Below are positions 1 through 6,226 of a stretch of DNA of 11,779 nucleotides, in pieces. The notes beneath the pieces were generated by a model. That model had not been told where the DNA came from. It was given only the letters and a program-made list of their open reading frames with translations, and made no database searches. Each line of letters opens with the position of its first letter. Position 1 is the stretch's first letter. Source of the stretch: Acidobacteriota bacterium (GTDB taxonomy: Bacteria > Acidobacteriota > Terriglobia > UBA7540); NCBI GenBank assembly GCA_003165615.1, contig PLWR01000503.1:1-11779 (forward strand), read 5' to 3'. Both the position numbers and the translations under genes were made by a program.

Positions 1-2
1 TC

Positions 3-299
3 TGGCAATCTGCCGGGGTGAAGCCCCCCATCCAGATTGCGGCCGCAGCCAACGCAGGACCCGTGGAAGCCGTGGTGCATTCTCGGGGCCGTGAGGATGA
101 ACGGCTCGTCTACGTGCTGAATTGGGGGCACCGCCAGGCGAACATCACGTCGGAACTGCCCTGGTCCGGGCGAGCACGGTTGCTGGGGAAAGACATGGTC
201 TCAGGCCGTGCCGTGTCGATCGAGCACGAGGAGAATCGTGTTGTTTTTAGCTTAACCCTCCCTCCGGACCATGCCGCGGCCGTGCATATCCGACCATAG
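3..299 (+). CDS. C-terminal fragment of a glycoside hydrolase-like protein (5' end outside window)
   Basis: The reading frame is open from the first bases of the window to a TAG at 297-299, so this is the last ~98 codons of a longer gene. A GTG at 18 lies in frame but has no ribosome binding site before it, so I treat it as internal. The visible part looks like the all-beta C-terminal domain of GH42-like and related glycosidases: it contains VEAVVHSRG, then LVYVLNWGHRQANI, then LLGKDMVSG, and ends with LTLPPDHAAAVHIRP. The pattern of a short strand, 'LNW/LNH', a 'G.....G' turn and a final 'LPP...AV' is usual for such domains. No catalytic residues are in view, so family and substrate cannot be fixed. 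It points the same way as the AGE gene 241 bases downstream, which also handles carbohydrate. A different enzyme with a similar end domain is possible. Confidence 0.6.
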   Translation, partial: WQSAGVKPPIQIAAAANAGPVEAVVHSRGREDERLVYVLNWGHRQANITSELPWSGRARLLGKDMVSGRAVSIEHEENRVVFSLTLPPDHAAAVHIRP

Positions 300-408
300 C
301 CCCGTGACTGTTCACTTAACGGGCATCGGGAAATTAATTCGCAGTTTATTCCGGGGTGACCCCCTCACCCGGCCCGCCCCGGCCGATGAAAGCGCCGGTT
401 GCGGTCCA

Positions 409-432
409 CCCTCTCCCCCAAGGGGGAGAGGG
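409..432. repeat. GC-rich palindrome, 11-bp perfect arms
   Basis: CCCTCTCCCCC (409-419) and GGGGGAGAGGG (422-432) are perfect reverse complements with AA between them. The surrounding sequence (about 361-490) is C-rich and resembles the dispersed palindromic repeats found in intergenic regions of many GC-rich bacteria. No run of T follows, so termination is less likely than a repeat unit. It lies 110 bases after the end of the upstream gene. Confidence 0.65.
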
Positions 433-463
433 CAGTAAAATCAAATTACCTCCTTCGCCGGCC

Positions 464-489
464 ACCTTCTCCCCTCGGAGAAGGTTTTT
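464..489 (+). terminator. Probable intrinsic terminator upstream of the AGE gene
   Basis: ACCTTCTCC (464-472) pairs perfectly with GGAGAAGGT (477-485) around a CCTC loop, and five T follow at 485-489. This is the shape of a factor-independent terminator for transcripts arriving from the gene that ends at 299. It sits only about 50 bases before the GTG at 540, with no good promoter between them. It may therefore act as a partial terminator or attenuator for the AGE gene, or may simply be the second palindrome of the repeat pair that starts at 409. Confidence 0.5.
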
Positions 490-539
490 CGTCGATGGTG
501 GTAAGCTTCGTTGATAAAAACAGGGAGGAGTATAGAAAA

Positions 540-1940
540 GTGAAACGACGTGCGTTTCTCACATTGACCGGAACAGCGGCAGTGCAACTTGGGATCGCAA
601 GGCCAGGAAGCGCCCAGAATGCGGGTGAACCATGCAGGGATGGGACATCACCTTCGGAATTACGGTTGGCAGGCTTGAGCCTTCCGGAATTGCGTCAAAG
701 GCTTTACGACCAGCTCTTCCGGGTTCTTTTGCCCTTCTGGGACAAGCACGGAATCGACCACGAATATGGTGGCCTCATGTGCAGTCTGGATTACGACGGC
801 ACCCTCCTGAATACGGACAAAAACCTCTGGTTTCTGGGGCGCGCTATTTGGGTTTACAGTTTCCTGTATAACCACTTTGGAAAGGACACCCAGTTTTTGG
901 AAGTGGCGAGTAAGACCAAGGAATTTGTGTTCAAGCACGCGCTGCAGAAAGACGGCTGGTGGGCGGAAGAGTTGTCGCGGGAAGGAAAAGTGCTGAGACC
1001 CTTCAGCGGCGACACAGAAGGGATGTACCACCTCGCCGAAGGTCTCCACGAATACGCCACTGCCAGCGGAGACGACCAGTCCCATGAAGCCGCCTTCACA
1101 CTCCTGAAGAAGCTTTTCCGGGACTTCGACAGCCCGGCTTTCAGGTATCGGGGCGCGGATTTCCCATATCTGTGGGGCAGCAAGCGCGCCGTGCGGCCCC
1201 AGGGGTTGTGGTTTCTTAATCTCAGCCTCGCAACCCAGATGCTGGAGCGGGGGAACGATCCGGAAATCGCCGCAATCGCGGACCGCGCCTTGGACGCGAT
1301 CATGAATAGACATTACAACCCGGACATCGGCCTCAATACCGAGATGCTTTATTTCGACTTCAGCAGGCCCAAAGAGGAGGCACAGAAGTCGCGCTTCGGC
1401 CACTGCGTCGAGAGCCTGTGGATGGTCATGGACGAAGCGGATCGGCGCAAGGATACGGCCCTGTGGAATACCTGCGCCGAGCGCATCCGTCGCCATCTCG
1501 ATGTGGGTTGGGACTATGTTTACGGTGGACTCTCCCAGTGGGTTAATGTGGATCACGCTTGTTACCAATGGCCGGTGGAGACCCCGCCGGGAACGCATCT
1601 CGTATTGCATTTCATGGGTGAGTATGAATACATGAAACCGTTGTGGGCGCAGAATGAGGCGATGGTCGCGGCTCTGAATGTATTTGAGCGCACGCACGCC
1701 GAGTGGGCGGCACGCTACTTTGAAATGGCATTCAATATCATTAACGAGAAGTTTTCACAGAAGAACCGCGGTTACCCCGCCGGATATGTCCTCTTCGCCG
1801 ACCGCCGGATCACACCCCAGCCTCACTCCGGCCGCCAAGACAACTATCACCCGCTGCGCCAACTGATATTGAACATCTTGACTCTGGACAGGATGATACG
1901 GCGTGCTGGGGGTCCGCGCCGGCACGCGGACGAGAATTAA
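540..1940 (+). CDS. Exported AGE-family (N-acylglucosamine 2-epimerase-like) enzyme
   Basis: 466 residues from a GTG at 540, chosen because GGGAGGAG ends 9 bases before it and the Tat-type leader MKRRAFLTLTGTAAVQLG begins there. The frame stays open back to a TTG at 399, but that start would place coding sequence through two palindromes; an ATG at 495 is a weaker alternative. The AGE (alpha6/alpha6 barrel) family is recognised from FWDKHGIDHEYGG near 67-78, TDKNLWFLGRAIWVYSFLYN at 92-111, GHCVESLW at 287-294 and the C-terminal region around PHSGRQDNYHPLRQ (428-441). His288 matches a conserved catalytic His of the family, and His429 or His437 may supply the second; both assignments are from motif position only. 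AGE enzymes interconvert sugars at C2 (GlcNAc/ManNAc, cellobiose, mannose) and are normally cytoplasmic, so the RR leader is unusual. Substrate is unknown. Flanking glycosidases support a role in glycoside processing. Confidence 0.85.
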   Translation: MKRRAFLTLTGTAAVQLGIARPGSAQNAGEPCRDGTSPSELRLAGLSLPELRQRLYDQLFRVLLPFWDKHGIDHEYGGLMCSLDYDGTLLNTDKNLWFLGRAIWVYSFLYNHFGKDTQFLEVASKTKEFVFKHALQKDGWWAEELSREGKVLRPFSGDTEGMYHLAEGLHEYATASGDDQSHEAAFTLLKKLFRDFDSPAFRYRGADFPYLWGSKRAVRPQGLWFLNLSLATQMLERGNDPEIAAIADRALDAIMNRHYNPDIGLNTEMLYFDFSRPKEEAQKSRFGHCVESLWMVMDEADRRKDTALWNTCAERIRRHLDVGWDYVYGGLSQWVNVDHACYQWPVETPPGTHLVLHFMGEYEYMKPLWAQNEAMVAALNVFERTHAEWAARYFEMAFNIINEKFSQKNRGYPAGYVLFADRRITPQPHSGRQDNYHPLRQLILNILTLDRMIRRAGGPRRHADEN

Positions 1941-1970
1941 TAGCTAACCCGGATTTCACGCCATGAACAG

Positions 1971-2000
1971 GGAAGGGCGGGGTTAAAACCCCGCCCTTCC
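1971..2000. repeat. Perfect palindrome with 14-bp arms
   Basis: GGAAGGGCGGGGTT (1971-1984) and AACCCCGCCCTTCC (1987-2000) are exact reverse complements separated by AA. It lies 31 bases after the AGE stop codon and could form a strong hairpin at the 3' end of that transcript. No T-run follows on either side, so a dispersed palindromic repeat or a transcript-end stabiliser is as likely as a terminator. Its right edge lies two bases from the 41-bp duplicated segment that starts at 2003. Confidence 0.75.
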
Positions 2001-2002
2001 GA

Positions 2003-2060
2003 TCGCCCGCAAACTCCACGTGTCGGATCTCCGCCGGGCCATTGGTAGCGGACAGCACCC
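2003..2060 (-). pseudogene. Fragment of the 3' part of a GH63-like gene (41-bp exact copy)
   Basis: Bases 2003-2043 are identical to 3375-3415, which lie near the 3' end of the GH63-like gene on the - strand. Similarity fades over the next ~15 bases. Read on the - strand in the same frame, both copies give ATNGPAEIRHVEFAGD. In the fragment, homology stops at that point, where the palindrome at 1971-2000 begins, and upstream of the match I cannot align the rest confidently. I take this as a leftover of a second copy of the GH63-like gene, or of a local duplication; it has no independent function that I can see. Confidence 0.7.
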
Positions 2061-2177
2061 GAGAATATCCAGAACTTGCCGGCGGAGGCTCACCATACAG
2101 GGTTTTGTGCGTCATAACTAAAAGACCATCAGTTACGTATTACCGATGAGAAACGAGTGTGAAAGGAGACCGTTCTT

Positions 2178-3161
2178 ATGAAGTCTAAATACTTGCTCCC
2201 CTTGGGTATTCTGACGCTTGTTGTTATGTCATTGAGCCTCGCCTTGCCCGCCCGCGCTCTGGAGGGACACTTCGCGCGCACTTTGCAGGTCTCCGGGACC
2301 GTGGATCTCGAGGTCCAGACGGGCTCCGGAACCATCGACGTGCGCACGGGCGACAGCTCCACCTTACGCATCACCGGTACAATCCGGACCAAGAGTGGCT
2401 GGTTCGATGGCACAGACGCGGAAAAAAAGGTGCGCTACCTGGAAGCTAACCCGCCCATCGAGCAGCACGGCAATGTCATCAACATCGGCCACATTGAAGA
2501 AGAGGATCTGCAGCGTAACATCTCCATCAGCTACGAAATCGTGGCGCCCGCCGAGACACGCCTGCGCTCGAGCTCCGGCTCCGGGGAACAGAATGTGAGC
2601 GGACTACGCGGGCCGGTGCAAGCATCTTCCGGCTCCGGCAACCTCAAGCTGACGAATATTGGAGACACGGTCAGAGCTTCGACTGGGTCCGGGCACATTT
2701 CCGTGGAAGGCGTTAAGGGAACGGTGCACGCTTCGACCGGGAGCGGCGAAATCTTGGCCACGGGCGTGGCGGGCGGCCTGCACGCCTCGACGGGCAGTGG
2801 CAGCGTCACGCTACGGCAAACCGCGCCGGGCGACGTGGAGGTAAGCACCGGCTCCGGCACGCTGCAACTCGAGGGCGTTCACGGGGCCGTGCGCGCCCAG
2901 ACCGCCAGCGGCAACATCCTGGTGGAGGGCGAAGGCCAAGGCTCCTGGCGGCTCTCGACCGCCTCCGGCAGCGTCACCGCGCGCCTGCCGGGCCAGCAGG
3001 GATTCACGCTCCGCGCGCACACGGTCTCCGGCAGCGTTCACACCGCGCGAGAGATGACCGTGCAGGGCACCTTCGGCAAGCATGAGGTGGAAGGGAAAGT
3101 CGGCGACGGCGGCCTAATGCTGGAGGTAAGCACCGTCTCGGGGAACATTCAGGTTGAGTAG
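2178..3161 (+). CDS. Secreted DUF4097-type beta-repeat protein (putative adhesin family)
   Basis: 327 residues from ATG 2178, preceded by AAAGGAGA at a normal distance. Residues 1-28 form a Sec-type signal peptide: MKSK, a hydrophobic core (YLLPLGILTLVVMSLSLA) and an Ala-rich end. From residue 133 on the protein is built from a repeat whose anchor is [ST]xSG followed by alternating hydrophobic residues. Anchors start at 133, 151, 169, 187, 205, 224, 242, 261, 282 and 319, with an isolated one at 48, so the period is 18 (some 19-21). The anchor drifts from SGSG through TGSG to TASG and TVSG. This matches the DUF4097/'putative adhesin' beta-repeat family, which is expected to fold as a beta-solenoid; biochemical function is unknown. 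Gene neighbours are sugar enzymes, but no anti-sigma factor, a frequent partner, is visible. It converges on the GH63-like gene with 116 bases between stops. Confidence 0.85.
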   Translation: MKSKYLLPLGILTLVVMSLSLALPARALEGHFARTLQVSGTVDLEVQTGSGTIDVRTGDSSTLRITGTIRTKSGWFDGTDAEKKVRYLEANPPIEQHGNVINIGHIEEEDLQRNISISYEIVAPAETRLRSSSGSGEQNVSGLRGPVQASSGSGNLKLTNIGDTVRASTGSGHISVEGVKGTVHASTGSGEILATGVAGGLHASTGSGSVTLRQTAPGDVEVSTGSGTLQLEGVHGAVRAQTASGNILVEGEGQGSWRLSTASGSVTARLPGQQGFTLRAHTVSGSVHTAREMTVQGTFGKHEVEGKVGDGGLMLEVSTVSGNIQVE

Positions 3162-3277
3162 CCGCGAGCGACATGACGGGAACAGCCTCCCTGAATATGG
3201 GGCGTGGCGAAGTCCATGCCATAACTGGGACGAGCGAAGCTGCTATCTCCTTCAGTCGGCGCCGTGTTCGGCAAACG

Positions 3278-5797
3278 TCAGACCTTTGTCAGACCAGCGG
3301 GGAAATCTCTCGCTGGATTGTTCCGTACGCGGACCTTCACAGGCTTACCGGCGCGTAATTCAAACCGCACTTGGTCGCCCGCAAACTCCACGTGTCGGAT
3401 CTCCGCCGGGCCATTCGTGGCGAACAGTAGTTGCCCGTCTTTACTAACCTCAAGTCCATCCGAGGATTGCGTGACATCGTAAACTGATTCGCTGACGTAA
3501 TAGCGTCGGATACCAGCCGGGGCCACGGGTTCAAGATTGCCAAAGCGCAATCCATGCCACGGGTTGATGTCGATAAGTTCTTCGATGGCAAGCAAAGCCA
3601 TCAGCGCGCCCCAGGTGTAGTGGGGATCACTTTGTCCCGTGCCTTCACCGGTGATGGCGCTGAAGTTCTCATGGCATTCTCCTTTATCGCGCCATGCCCG
3701 CAAGAACATCTTGGCGGAAGACTCCGCCAGCAGCCTCGCTTCGTGATCCCATTCATACAGCTTCAACCCCTGATAGAACAGCCAGTTGTGCGGCGGCCAG
3801 ACCTTGCCGCGCCAGTAGTCCTGTTGGGGAAACAGGGCATCGTCGCGGCTGATCGTGGGCAATATCCATTCCCCGGCAAATTTCTTCGGATCGTGGAAGA
3901 TCTTCCTTAGAGACTCGGCCTGCCTGGGTGTAGCCACCTTTCCAAGCAGAGAAAAGAAAATGTCCGGCCCCATCTGCGGGAAGAAGGGATCTCCGGCAAC
4001 GTTCTCCCAATGACGATTATAGTAGCACCCGCGGGAGGGATCCCAGAGCAGGCGGTTGATGGTTTCGACCATGCGCTGATGCTCAACGCTGAGAGCGGCC
4101 GCGTCGGCGGGCCTGCCCAATTGCCTGGCCATCCAAGCCAGAATCCAACAATCCAGGGCGTACAGGCAGTTGCGCTCAACCGTGTCCTGCTCCAGGGTCT
4201 GCGTTTGGTTGTTGTAGCGAGCGACGTGCCACCATTGGGGGCTATCGTCGTTCGACTCGAAATAGGCATCCTGCTGCCGTTCTTCGTAAGGGATCTCTTC
4301 CGGGTAATTGGAGCCCAGTTCGAGCAGCCCGTTCTTGTTGCCGTCCCGCCAGGGTTGGCCGTCTCCGCGATCCGCAAACCACCAACGCTGGTTTTTCAGC
4401 AGCCGCGGGTAGATTTCTTCCAGGAAGGCTCGATTCGGGCGCCGAAGATAGATTTTGGCAGCGAGCAAGCTCCCAATGGGATATTGCGTGTGTCCCCAGG
4501 CGACGGGGAATATCCAGCGGTCCGGGTGGGTCTCCCACTCGCCGTACTGGCAGAACATCCCTTGATCGTTTTGCCAGGAGGTGATATCGCGAATCAGGTC
4601 ATAGGACTTCTTTTCGTCTTCCTGGCAAACCAGCAGGCCGCTGAAGAAGCTGTCCCATAGAAAATCCGGAGCCGAGTTGTTGGCGTGCGCCCATGTCCGG
4701 CTGACGGTTACGTAAGTCCGGCGGCGCGCTGGCGTATAAACCTCGCTCCATTCCAGGTTGTCGTTGATGGCGGAAGGCGCATCGGCCAGCCAACCCGTGC
4801 CTTCCGGCCGCGATTGCAAATACCGTTCACGATTGCCATCCAGCAACTCGTCGATCTTTCCGGGCGCCAGCCAGGCGCTCGTTGCCGCCTCAAGAGGCCC
4901 GTAGCTCTGGCCCTGCCGCCCACAGAAATAGAGCTTCTCGATCCGGTGGAAGTATCCGTGCCATCGCACCGCGCCCGTGCCGTCAACGTCGTCAGGGGCT
5001 GCACTTAATGCCAGTACCCAGCGCATGCCGTCGCGGGTTCCGGGAATCCACGAGCGGCCACGCAAGAAGCGCCGCTCCGGACCTTCCGAGTAGAGCACCG
5101 AGAACTTTGGCGGCGCAGAATCCCATGGTATGTAGCCCTGCAACACCAGAGCGGCGGGTCGAGAGTGGGTCAGACGTCCAAGGACTTCGTTCTTCTCCGT
5201 CTGCGCCCATTCATAGGTGACTTCCGGCCCCCCATCGGGCATCTGCCAGACAAGCCGCGCGTAGGAGTTGTCCCACGCTTTCGGCCCGACAAACTTCCAC
5301 CATCCGGGTATCCGGGCGGCGCCGGATTGTTCCACGCCGGGCCATCCTGACCACCACCCGTCGAAATGCTTCGCGCAGAATTCAGCAGGCTTTGCCGTCG
5401 GAAAGTCCTTCCGCCAGGCATCGGGGAGTGAAAGGGTGCGAAAGGCGAAGATGTCTCGGTCATCGGCCACAAAGACGCTGCCGGACCAACTATCAGGTGA
5501 TAGGGGACCGACCCTCCAATTCTGCGTGTTCTTAAGCCGCTGCCAAAGCTTGAGCGGGTCTTCGCCACTCATCGTGGCAAAACCGAGCAACCGGTAGATT
5601 TCCTGCTTGTCCAGCGCGGCGCCGAGCGGTCTTGCTTCGCTTAAGAACTCACCAGCATTAGGGGCAACGGTTGCTTCGCCTCCCCCGTCGCCCGGCATGA
5701 CTCGTGCTCTAAGCTGAGTCACGCTTGCCCAAAGGGCACTTGCCGCTGTTCCCGCCCACTTCACAAAGCCACGTCTGTTCAAGGCCGGCATTTCCAT
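3278..5797 (-). CDS. Tat-exported GH63/MGH1-like glycoside hydrolase
   Basis: 839 residues from the ATG at 5797. A TTG at 5860 would add 21 residues but lies exactly on a predicted -35 box, so it is unlikely. AGGA lies 7 bases before the chosen ATG; ATG 5791 is also possible. The leader MEMPALNRRGFVKWAGTAAS is a Tat signal. Domains: N-terminal beta-sandwich (about 60-330), then an alpha/alpha barrel (about 340-745) and a short beta tail. Family signatures are FLWDSFFSGLL (379-389), FESNDDSPQWW (513-523), YWRGKVWPPHNW (661-672) and ENFSAITGEGTG (710-721). By comparison with clan GH-G inverting enzymes such as E. coli YgjK, Asp517 is the likely general acid and Glu710 the general base. GH63 enzymes release glucose or related alpha-linked sugars; the exact substrate here cannot be read. 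It is divergent from the GH42-like gene and convergent with the DUF4097 gene. A 41-bp part of its 3' end is repeated at 2003-2043. Confidence 0.85.
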   Translation of the reverse strand: MEMPALNRRGFVKWAGTAASALWASVTQLRARVMPGDGGGEATVAPNAGEFLSEARPLGAALDKQEIYRLLGFATMSGEDPLKLWQRLKNTQNWRVGPLSPDSWSGSVFVADDRDIFAFRTLSLPDAWRKDFPTAKPAEFCAKHFDGWWSGWPGVEQSGAARIPGWWKFVGPKAWDNSYARLVWQMPDGGPEVTYEWAQTEKNEVLGRLTHSRPAALVLQGYIPWDSAPPKFSVLYSEGPERRFLRGRSWIPGTRDGMRWVLALSAAPDDVDGTGAVRWHGYFHRIEKLYFCGRQGQSYGPLEAATSAWLAPGKIDELLDGNRERYLQSRPEGTGWLADAPSAINDNLEWSEVYTPARRRTYVTVSRTWAHANNSAPDFLWDSFFSGLLVCQEDEKKSYDLIRDITSWQNDQGMFCQYGEWETHPDRWIFPVAWGHTQYPIGSLLAAKIYLRRPNRAFLEEIYPRLLKNQRWWFADRGDGQPWRDGNKNGLLELGSNYPEEIPYEERQQDAYFESNDDSPQWWHVARYNNQTQTLEQDTVERNCLYALDCWILAWMARQLGRPADAAALSVEHQRMVETINRLLWDPSRGCYYNRHWENVAGDPFFPQMGPDIFFSLLGKVATPRQAESLRKIFHDPKKFAGEWILPTISRDDALFPQQDYWRGKVWPPHNWLFYQGLKLYEWDHEARLLAESSAKMFLRAWRDKGECHENFSAITGEGTGQSDPHYTWGALMALLAIEELIDINPWHGLRFGNLEPVAPAGIRRYYVSESVYDVTQSSDGLEVSKDGQLLFATNGPAEIRHVEFAGDQVRFELRAGKPVKVRVRNNPARDFPAGLTKV

Positions 5798-5831
5798 TTT
5801 GGCATCCTGGCTGCTGCAATAATGAGCCCTC

Positions 5832-5860
5832 CTTATACCAAGATGGGTAAGGGTTTTCAA
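5832..5860 (-). promoter_or_regulatory. Sigma-70-type promoter for the GH63-like gene
   Basis: On the - strand TTGAAA (5860-5855) is followed by exactly 17 bases and then TATAAG (5837-5832), with TGG directly before the -10 box (extended -10). Each box has five of six consensus bases. Transcription would begin near 5825, giving a leader of about 28 bases before the ATG at 5797. The promoter is also the main argument against the TTG at 5860 as start codon. Confidence 0.6.
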
Positions 5861-5944
5861 GATTAAATGAACCGTTTCTATATATAATGTCCGGAAATAC
5901 AGGAAGTTGGACTTCCGCCCTCGTTTTGGTCATGGGTTGGCGGG

Positions 5945-5950
5945 TATAAT
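5945..5950 (+). promoter_or_regulatory. Perfect TATAAT -10 box without a clear -35
   Basis: TATAAT stands at 5945-5950 on the + strand. At 17 bases upstream the hexamer is CGTTTT, a poor -35; TTGGTC at 5926 is too close. If used, it would start a transcript near 5957 with a ~270-base leader to the GH42-like gene, including the hairpin at 5982-6001. An activator-dependent promoter or chance are both open. Confidence 0.3.
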
Positions 5951-5981
5951 GTCATAGATATTAGGAGTCTGCTCAAAGGCA

Positions 5982-6001
5982 CTCCAACCCCACGGTTGGA
6001 G
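5982..6001 (+). other. Hairpin with a competing alternative pairing in the GH42-like leader
   Basis: CTCCAACC (5982-5989) pairs perfectly with GGTTGGAG (5994-6001) around a four-base loop. A competing pairing exists: GGAGT (5964-5968) with ACTCC (5981-5985), which uses bases from the first stem. Two mutually exclusive stems in a possible leader resemble a switch, but no known riboswitch core is recognised and no terminator follows. Confidence 0.3.
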
Positions 6002-6058
6002 AAACAAGCGAGCCCTCCAAGGAAGTTTAAGACAGAATATATGAAACGATATCAATAT

Positions 6059-6091
6059 GGCTTGACAAGACAAGTCATGCCCCGTTATTCT
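6059..6091 (+). promoter_or_regulatory. Sigma-70-type promoter for the GH42-like gene, with an overlapping dyad
   Basis: TTGACA (6062-6067) is a perfect -35 box. TATTCT (6086-6091), 18 bases later, matches four of six -10 positions. A transcript would start near 6098 and run about 130 bases to the ATG at 6227. An imperfect dyad, GGCTTGAC (6059-6066) and GTCATGCC (6074-6081), has arms matching at 7 of 8 positions and covers the -35 box, so a repressor could bind there. No regulator gene is in the window. Confidence 0.4.
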
Positions 6092-6226
6092 GCCCGGTGC
6101 GTTTTGGAATCACATGGTGGCGCTTTGGCGTAGTTCCCACGTCGCCTGGCCTAACCTGCTGCCCATCAAGGAGATAGCTTTAGTCCCAATCCTCAAATGC
6201 TCTAGCGATTCATCAGGAGGTTTTTT

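Noticed and set aside
399..539. Upstream extension of the AGE gene to a TTG at 399
   Set aside because: The extension runs through two palindromes and has low-complexity composition. The GTG at 540 has a strong ribosome binding site and starts right at the RR leader.
660..1697. Long open frame antisense to the AGE gene
   Set aside because: The + strand frame has clear family motifs and a signal peptide. The antisense frame has none and is explained by codon bias in a GC-rich gene.
2071..2084. AGAACTTGCCGGCG shared between 2071-2084 and 6280-6293
   Set aside because: One 14-base match in a window of this size can arise by chance, and the second copy lies in the coding sequence of a Tat leader.
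5798..5860. TTG at 5860 as the start of the GH63-like gene
   Set aside because: It coincides with the predicted -35 box, has no ribosome binding site, and would put 21 extra residues before an otherwise normal Tat leader.
6041..6133. 30-codon ORF beginning ATGAAACGATATCAATATGG
   Set aside because: It has no ribosome binding site, overlaps the predicted promoter for the GH42-like gene and resembles no protein I know.
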